Part shown: one piece after another, positions 21,749 through 26,384 of the stretch
Layout: every line of letters begins with the position of its first letter
How positions within the stretch are numbered: the stretch's first letter is position 1
From: JBCBKP01 sp038746265
Lineage (GTDB): Bacteria > Planctomycetota > Phycisphaerae > Phycisphaerales > UBA1924
NCBI GenBank assembly: GCA_038746265.1
Contig: JBCDKU010000037.1
Coordinates: 1 to 26,384 of the forward strand
Reading direction: 5' to 3'
DNA: 26,384 nucleotides
Translations under genes and position numbers: made by a program
Notes under the pieces: model-generated
The model's database searches: none
What the model was told of the DNA's origin: nothing
Seen by the model: the letters and a program-made list of their open reading frames with translations, nothing else

Positions 21749-22762
21749 ATGGCGGATCACAGCATCGACTGGTCGAGCAAACGCGTCGTCGTCACGGGCG
21801 GCGCGGGCTTCCTGGGACGCCACGTCATCGAGGGCCTCGAACGCCGCGGCGTGACCGCCGACCGCGTGTTCGTCCCCCGCCGCAAGGACTACGACCTGAC
21901 CGAGAAGGACGACTGCGTCCGGCTCTACAAGCAGGCCTTCGACGGGCAGCCCGTGGACATCGTGCTGCACCTCGCGGCCGAGGTGGGCGGCATCGGCGCC
22001 AACCGCATGAACCCGGGCCGCTACTTCTACGCCAACATGGCGATGGCGCTGCACCTGATTGAGCAGGCCCGCGAGGACGGCCTCGTCGAGCGCGGCGGGC
22101 AGTTCGTGCAGGTCGGGACGATCTGCGCCTATCCGAAGTTCACGCCCGTCCCGTTCAAAGAGTCCGACCTCTGGCTGGGTTACCCGGAAGAGACCAACGC
22201 CCCCTACGGCGTCGCGAAGAAGGCCGCCTGGCAGATGCTCGACGCGTACAAGCTGCAGTACGGCATGAAGTCCACCTACGTCCTGCCCGTAAACCTCTAC
22301 GGCCCGTGGGACAACTTCGATCTCGTCACGAGCCACGTCATCCCCGCGCTGATCCGAAAGTGCGTCGAAGCCAAGGACGAGGGCCGCGACTTCATCGAGG
22401 TCTGGGGCACGGGATCGGCGAGCCGTGAGTTCCTCTTCGTCGAGGATGCCGCAGAGGGTATCCTGACCGCGGCCGAGCGGCTCGATCACCCCGAGCCGAT
22501 CAACCTGGGCACGAACATGGAGATCACGATCAAGGACCTCGTCGAGCTGATCGCGCGGCTCACGGGGTTCGCGAGCGCGGACGAGCTCGACAGCAAGATC
22601 CGCTGGGACTCGACCAAGCCCGACGGCCAGCCCCGTAGATGCCTCGACGTCGAGCTCGCAAAGAAGCTGATCGGCTGGGAAGCCCAGGTCGGTTTCGAAG
22701 AGGGCCTCAACCGCACCATCGCGTGGTTCCGCGAGCACGGCGCGGTCGGGGCCGCGAACTAA
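21749..22762 (+). CDS. fcl: GDP-L-fucose synthase / NAD-dependent epimerase
   Basis: 337 residues of the extended SDR family. The NADP-binding GGAGFLG lies at 17-23, YxxxK is Tyr153-Lys157 in APYGVAK, and the catalytic Cys-containing GTICAYP precedes it. GSASREFLFVEDAAEG and STKPDGQPRRCLDV match conserved GDP-fucose synthase segments. The enzyme epimerises and reduces GDP-4-keto-6-deoxymannose to GDP-L-fucose. Its usual partner GDP-mannose dehydratase is not in the window. ATG 21749 has AAAGG eight bases upstream, better than the longer frame to 21638. Its proximity to the sulfotransferase and glycosyltransferases supports a fucose-containing surface polymer. Confidence 0.92.
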   Translation: MADHSIDWSSKRVVVTGGAGFLGRHVIEGLERRGVTADRVFVPRRKDYDLTEKDDCVRLYKQAFDGQPVDIVLHLAAEVGGIGANRMNPGRYFYANMAMALHLIEQAREDGLVERGGQFVQVGTICAYPKFTPVPFKESDLWLGYPEETNAPYGVAKKAAWQMLDAYKLQYGMKSTYVLPVNLYGPWDNFDLVTSHVIPALIRKCVEAKDEGRDFIEVWGTGSASREFLFVEDAAEGILTAAERLDHPEPINLGTNMEITIKDLVELIARLTGFASADELDSKIRWDSTKPDGQPRRCLDVELAKKLIGWEAQVGFEEGLNRTIAWFREHGAVGAAN

Positions 22763-22772
22763 CGCGACGCGG

Positions 22773-24365
22773 TCACGCCGCCGCGCGCGTCGAATCTCGA
22801 TCGAGCAGCGAACGGCAGGCCGCGATGAGGCTTCCGCGGTCGATCGGCTTGGTGGCGTACTCGTCGCAGCCCGCGTCGAGACACTTCTGCCGATCGCCCG
22901 ACATCGCGTGGGCCGTGAGCGCGATGATGGGTGTCGTGACCCCCCGCCGCCGCAGCTCGCGCGTCGCGTCGTAGCCGTCCACGATCGGCATCTGCATGTC
23001 CATGAGGATCAGGTCGAACGCCCGGCTCGGGCTCGACTCGGGGTCCGCAGGATCGACCGTGTCGATCGCCTCCTCGCCGTCGCTGCAGATCGTCACCTCC
23101 GCGCCCGCCCGGCGGAGGTAGTGACCGATGAGCCGCTGGTTGTCGGGTCCATCCTCCGCGAACAGTACCGAGACGCCCGAGAGTTCAAGCTGCGCACTCT
23201 GTCGCGCGTCGCCGAGCGAGATCGCGCAGCTCCGTTGCCATTCTCTTTCCGATTCGATCCGCGCCATCGGCACTCTCGCAAGACCACCCGTCGCGATAGA
23301 GACGACGAACGTGCTGCCCTCGCCGAGCTCGGAGTCCGCGGTGATCCCGCCGCCGAGCATCTCCGCGAGATTGCTCGAGATACACAAGCCGAGACTAGTC
23401 CCGCCGAACCGCCGCGCGCTGGACTCATCAAGCTGCGAGAAGGGCTCGAAGCGCCGGACGGCGCTCAGCTGCTCCGCGGACATCCCGCAGCCCGTGTCGG
23501 CAACCTCGAACCGCAGCAGCTCCGCCTCGCGGTCGCACGAGACGAGCACGCGGACGCCGCCCTGATCCGTGAACTTCACGGCGTTGCCGATCAGGTTCAG
23601 CAGGATCTGCCGCAGCCGGACCGGATCGGTGCGGATGCACGAGGGCAGCTCGGTCGCCGCGCGGACCTCGAGCGCGAGTCCCTTCTCGGTTGCGATGTTG
23701 TCGGCGAGTTGCATCACCTCCCACGTCATCTGGATCGGATCGACCTCGATCCGTTCGACCATGAGCTGGCCTGCATCGACCTTCGAGATATCGAGAATGT
23801 CGTTGATGATCGCCAGCAGGTGCCGCGCGTTCGTCTGGATCCGGCTCACGGTGTCGGCAAGCCGGTCGGGGTCGGCCTTGATCTGGCTGTCCGAATTCGC
23901 AAGATCCGCGAACCCGAGGATCGCGGTCATGGGCGTTCGGATCTCGTGGCTCATGTTCGCCAGGAATGACGACTTCGCCTGGTCCGCGTGCCGGAGCTCT
24001 TTCTCGAGTTGTACGCGATCGGTGATGTCGAACGCAATACCGAGCACGCCACAGACGTCCCCCGCCCCGTCGAAGAGCCGCACCTTGCTCGTCCGGAGCC
24101 AGAGGGTGTCGCCGCCCGAGTTGCCGAACTCCTCCTCGATGTCGAGCTTGGGCTTGCCGCTCTCCATCACCTCGCGGTCATCCGCGCGGAACGCGACCGC
24201 GTGCGCCTCGGGCCAGGCGCAGTCGAAGTCCGTCCGGCCGATGAGCTGATCCACCGACTCGAACCCCGCGTCCCGGACGAACCGCGAGTTCGCCCCGAGG
24301 TAGCGGTGATCGCGGTCCTTCCAGAAGACGTAGTGCGAGAAGCGGTCGAGGAGCGAATCGAGCAC
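22773..24365 (-). CDS. PAS-domain hybrid sensor histidine kinase with receiver domain
   Basis: At least 530 residues. A PAS domain (about 1-118, FWKDRDHRYLGANSRF near the start) and a short coiled segment lead to a HisKA domain with His140 in SHEIRTP. The ATPase domain has N-box NAVKFTD (Asn261), DTGCGMS (290-296) and FGGTSLGL (320-327, Ser in place of the usual third Gly). A receiver domain follows with Asp456 in LMDMQMP, Thr484 and Lys506. It has no membrane helices, so it is cytoplasmic. The GTG at 24365 is only the first canonical start; coding-like sequence (LTKIELST) continues in frame back to about 24455 without an ATG, GTG or TTG before the stop at 24510. The true start may therefore be non-canonical or altered. 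It converges on fcl with ten bases between. Confidence 0.9.
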   Translation of the reverse strand: MLDSLLDRFSHYVFWKDRDHRYLGANSRFVRDAGFESVDQLIGRTDFDCAWPEAHAVAFRADDREVMESGKPKLDIEEEFGNSGGDTLWLRTSKVRLFDGAGDVCGVLGIAFDITDRVQLEKELRHADQAKSSFLANMSHEIRTPMTAILGFADLANSDSQIKADPDRLADTVSRIQTNARHLLAIINDILDISKVDAGQLMVERIEVDPIQMTWEVMQLADNIATEKGLALEVRAATELPSCIRTDPVRLRQILLNLIGNAVKFTDQGGVRVLVSCDREAELLRFEVADTGCGMSAEQLSAVRRFEPFSQLDESSARRFGGTSLGLCISSNLAEMLGGGITADSELGEGSTFVVSIATGGLARVPMARIESEREWQRSCAISLGDARQSAQLELSGVSVLFAEDGPDNQRLIGHYLRRAGAEVTICSDGEEAIDTVDPADPESSPSRAFDLILMDMQMPIVDGYDATRELRRRGVTTPIIALTAHAMSGDRQKCLDAGCDEYATKPIDRGSLIAACRSLLDRDSTRAAA

Positions 24366-24772
24366 CGTCGAGAGCTCGATCTTCGTCAGCTGCGCTCCCG
24401 CGTCCCGACCCGGATCGGGGGCCTCGCGATCCAGACGCTCACCGATCTGCGTCAGCGCGCGGCCACACCCTGCAAGGCACCGCCCCGCGCGTGATCGGAT
24501 CTCGTTGCGTCAACCCAGAGCTCGGACGCCCATATCGGGACCTCAACAGCACGGCACCGAGCCGCCACACCTCCTTCGTCCGGTCGCGCGGCTCTGTGCA
24601 GCACCGGATCTCGCTCGTCGCAAACTCCGATGGATCCGCCGAGGCAGCCCAAGCGATCCGCAGCGACAAGCCCCCGGCTCGGGGTGAAACTCGCCGCCCA
24701 AACCGCAAGCGGGGCAGCCGGAATCCCGTGCTGCCCCGCGGAAGGTGTGAGAGTGTCAGATGGTCCGGACCG
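24366..24772. other. Region between kinase and Asn/Arg-rich frame, no convincing gene
   Basis: The first part (24366-24455) reads as an N-terminal extension of the kinase on the minus strand. Beyond 24510 the open frames on both strands (for example 24439-24708 minus and 24491-24967 plus) are Arg/Pro/Ala-rich, lack good starts and match no family. A perfect AAGGAGGTG-type sequence occurs on the minus strand (24568-24576), but no start codon at proper distance opens a long frame. The terminator hairpin at 24709-24739 is the only other clear signal. Confidence 0.5.
24709..24739 (-). terminator. GC-rich perfect hairpin, likely terminator of the Asn/Arg-rich gene
   Basis: GCGGGGCAGC (24709-24718) and GCTGCCCCGC (24730-24739) are perfectly complementary, giving a 10-bp stem and an 11-base loop. 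On the minus strand it lies 33 bases after the stop codon at 24775-24773 and is followed by TTGCGGTTTGGG. The T content after the stem is modest, so the terminator call is tentative. Confidence 0.5.
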
Positions 24773-24943
24773 TTACCGGCGGCGGTTCCTGTTTCCCCGG
24801 TTCCGGTTCCCGCGGTTCCGCGAGCGGTTGGCCGAGCGGTTCACCGCGCGGCGGCGGTTGTTGTCGTTCCGGGCGCGGTGCCTGATGATCGCGCGGCGGT
24901 TGAAGGTGTTGAACCGGTTCCGCTGCACGAACGACGACCCTAT
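24773..24943 (-). CDS. C-terminal fragment of an Asn/Arg-rich protein, truncated at the junction
   Basis: Reading the minus strand from about 24943 to the TAA at 24775-24773 gives an open frame dominated by Arg and Asn. From a GTG at 24928 it encodes 51 residues, 20 Arg and 13 Asn by my count, ending in NRGNRNRGNRNRRR. Alternation of AAC and CGC/CGG codons at a fixed phase, a clean stop and a hairpin 33 bases further on make this look like a real protein end rather than noise. An in-frame TAG at 24946-24944 closes it upstream, just where the sequence character changes to TATC repeats. The likeliest reading is a longer gene cut by a chimeric junction; a free-standing 51-residue basic peptide is the alternative. 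Confidence 0.4.
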   Translation of the reverse strand: MGSSFVQRNRFNTFNRRAIIRHRARNDNNRRRAVNRSANRSRNRGNRNRGNRNRRR

Positions 24944-25021
24944 CTATCTATCCTCGGTGTGTACTGAAAGAATTCTCTTGACGAACTTGAAGCGTCGGAG
25001 GAAGGAAGGAACGGACGGACG
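24929..25021. other. Apparent junction between planctomycete and eukaryote-like DNA
   Basis: The short tandem TATC stretch (about 24941-24952) separates GC-rich Asn/Arg-coding sequence from a more mixed-composition stretch (for example AAAGAATTCTCTTGACG at 24965-24981). That stretch then runs through purine-rich GGAGGAAGGAAGGAACGG to the ATG at 25022. Codon choice, protein type and GATC frequency all change across this interval. The exact joint cannot be placed by eye. Confidence 0.5.
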
Positions 25022-26384
25022 ATGGTGGTGCTGCTGGAGCTCGACTGGTTCGTGTCCGGGGCCTCGGCGCTCACGTACGGCGTCGCGAGCCTGGGGATGG
25101 TGTGCCTGAACCACATTTTGTTGGACGACCTGGGCTTTCCGTCGACGACCGTGCTCTTGGCGTCGCAGGCGTCGATGACTTTTGTCGCCGCGTCCGCCGC
25201 GCGCCTCGCCACGAAACCGCCGAACAACTTGAGCGACGACACACGGCGGCTTTCGGGGCAACTCACTGCGCTGGCGAAGGCGGCAGCGCCGAAGATGGCT
25301 GCGCTTTTCGTGTTCGACGTGGCGTTAGGCCACGCGGCGGCGCGTTGGCTCGGGCTAGACGCCTTTGCGACGCTGAGACGCAGCTGCATTCCGATCGCCG
25401 CGCATTTAGAGCCTCGTTTGTTCAAGAAGAACACGATGAAAATCACGTACGCCGTGGTAGCCGCGTGTTACTCGGCGTTCGTGGGGCCGTTGCTGGCCAT
25501 GGTCCTCGGCAACGACCGCAACCGAGCCTTCGACGCCACCACGCTCCGCGGGGTGGTTTTGTCCCTGGCGTCGGCGGCCGTGGTGGCTTTTCGCGTGGCG
25601 TACATGAAAGTCGTGATCCAAACGGCCTCAGACCTCGCGCGGAACGACATCGCCGAAAACGTCCGTCGAAGACACGCCGGAACCAATAATTCGACCCGCG
25701 ACCTCGACGAAAGCAACAACAGCGTCGAAGAGGACTTGTTGTTGGACGACGACGACGACGACGACGACGACGATAGCGACGACGAGGGCCGGCGGCTGTT
25801 GGCGTGCTCGTCGCTGTCGCACCGGCGCGGCTCCGAAGGGGCGACGCCCTCCTCAAAGCAACAACAACAACAACACCAACAGCGCACGGTCGTCGTCGGG
25901 CCCCCCACTCGGCACAGACAGCATCGGAAGGGAACCGCAAACGCGAGGAAGTGCCTGCTGGGAGAAAGGGACGCGTCGTTCGCCGTAAACTTTCTCGGGC
26001 TCACGGCGGCGTACTCTTTGCCGTTGATTCTGGCGTTCGGCGTCGCCTTCGACGGCGCCGGCGTTGCCAAGTGCGCTTCGTTTGCGGTGTCCAGGTCGTT
26101 CGCGGTCACGTTCGCGGCGGTGATGCTGCTCGGACCGGTCCACGAGGTGGCCGTGTATTGCTGCGCCTTCACGAACAGCGCGCTGACGACGCTGATCGCC
26201 GGGGGCTTCAAGTCGACGGCCCTGTCGACTTATCGCGCGATCACCGACGCGCCGCGACACCATCAGAGCTACGACTTTTGGGAGATTCTGGGCGTGGTCG
26301 TCACGTCGGCGGCCTCTCTCGTGTACACCCACGCGTGGTGGCAAGACCAACGAGCGAAAGAACTGCTGCGCCGCGAACTCGAGC
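25022..26384 (+). CDS. SLC35D-like nucleotide-sugar transporter, eukaryotic type, 3' partial
   Basis: An open frame of 454 codons runs off the window. Its segments align in order with SLC35D/UDP-sugar transporters of the drug/metabolite transporter superfamily. ASLGMVCLNHILLDDLGFP is the first helix and loop, FATLRRSCIPIAAHLE corresponds to the TVLRKFTIPLTLLLE-type motif, and TNSALTTLIAGGFKS and ASLVYTHAWWQDQ match the last two helices. These carriers exchange UDP- or GDP-sugars for nucleoside monophosphates across Golgi or ER membranes. An insertion of about 100 residues between helices 6 and 7 holds ten consecutive Asp (242-251), an acidic continuation and QQQQQHQQ (280-287). AGA/AGG and TTG codons are common, unlike the rest of the window. 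ATG 25022 has no properly spaced ribosome site. No intron is evident. Confidence 0.8.
   Translation, partial: MVVLLELDWFVSGASALTYGVASLGMVCLNHILLDDLGFPSTTVLLASQASMTFVAASAARLATKPPNNLSDDTRRLSGQLTALAKAAAPKMAALFVFDVALGHAAARWLGLDAFATLRRSCIPIAAHLEPRLFKKNTMKITYAVVAACYSAFVGPLLAMVLGNDRNRAFDATTLRGVVLSLASAAVVAFRVAYMKVVIQTASDLARNDIAENVRRRHAGTNNSTRDLDESNNSVEEDLLLDDDDDDDDDDSDDEGRRLLACSSLSHRRGSEGATPSSKQQQQQHQQRTVVVGPPTRHRQHRKGTANARKCLLGERDASFAVNFLGLTAAYSLPLILAFGVAFDGAGVAKCASFAVSRSFAVTFAAVMLLGPVHEVAVYCCAFTNSALTTLIAGGFKSTALSTYRAITDAPRHHQSYDFWEILGVVVTSAASLVYTHAWWQDQRAKELLRRELE

Noticed and set aside
24815..24900. tRNA-like D-arm string GGCCGAGCGGTTCACCGC
   Set aside because: No acceptor stem, anticodon arm or TTCGA-type T-loop can be assembled around it; it is part of the AAC/CGC-repeat coding sequence on the other strand.
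24491..25109. Plus-strand frames of about 160 residues (Arg/Phe- or Val/Pro-rich) near the junction
   Set aside because: They are the complement of the Asn/Arg-repeat frame and run across the apparent junction; no start signal or domain.
24940..25446. Minus-strand frame of 168 residues opposite the transporter
   Set aside because: The plus-strand frame has consistent transporter helices and family motifs; this one is its complement.
25745..25890. Poly-GAC and poly-CAA tracts as a CRISPR or satellite
   Set aside because: They are trinucleotide codon runs inside one open frame (Asp and Gln tracts), not spaced repeats.

Overview
The window is almost certainly two pieces of DNA joined end to end. 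Bases 1 to about 24,930 look like a high-GC planctomycete, most likely class Phycisphaerae. The evidence is a tandem family of membrane proteins ending in a CGYDLRG-type zinc ribbon, a secreted protein with a PTPG-hydrophobic-RRRR C-terminus (a PEP-CTERM-like sorting tail), GATC-rich coding sequence and tightly overlapping operons. The last ~1.45 kb reads instead like a unicellular eukaryote (green picoalga style). It holds one open frame for an SLC35D-like nucleotide-sugar transporter with poly-Asp and poly-Gln tracts, AGA/AGG arginine codons and no bacterial start signals. A metagenomic assembly chimera is the simplest explanation; horizontal transfer is the alternative.

Layout. 49-318 (-): a small membrane protein. 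505-4539 (+): replicative DNA polymerase III alpha subunit. 4561-5013 (+): a lipoprotein. 5032-5727 (-): UbiX flavin prenyltransferase. 5791-11078 (+): one compact unit starting with a lipoprotein, pyrB and gmk joined by 4-base start/stop overlaps, followed by four consecutive paralogous membrane proteins with C-terminal zinc ribbons. Three of these four share a nearly identical ~190-bp 3' cassette while their outer domains are unrelated at DNA level. 11082-12700 (-): a SnoaL-like protein and an Mrp/ApbC-type P-loop ATPase that lacks the usual CxxC. 12840-13802 (+): a secreted coiled-coil protein. 13803-14062: a structured intergenic region with an operator-like palindrome and a strong intrinsic terminator.

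14063-22762 is an envelope/exopolysaccharide region. It holds a membrane-anchored EEP-fold hydrolase (+), a minus-strand operon (GT2 at its 5' end, then two GT4 glycosyltransferases and a sulfotransferase, mostly overlapping by 4 bases), a PEP-CTERM-like secreted protein with a hairpin-rich leader (+), a second but catalytically degraded EEP protein (-) and a GDP-L-fucose synthase (+). Together these suggest a fucose-containing, possibly sulfated surface glycan. 22773-24365 (-) is a PAS hybrid histidine kinase. Upstream of it lies the C-terminal end of an Asn/Arg-rich reading frame with its own terminator hairpin, cut off at the apparent junction near 24,930-24,945.

Regulation visible in the sequence: several unit-first genes carry a TAnnnT box only 5-7 bases before the start codon, as expected for leaderless transcripts. 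Others (SnoaL, fcl, the second zinc-ribbon gene) have clear Shine-Dalgarno sequences. No tRNA, rRNA, CRISPR array, transposase or integrase was found.
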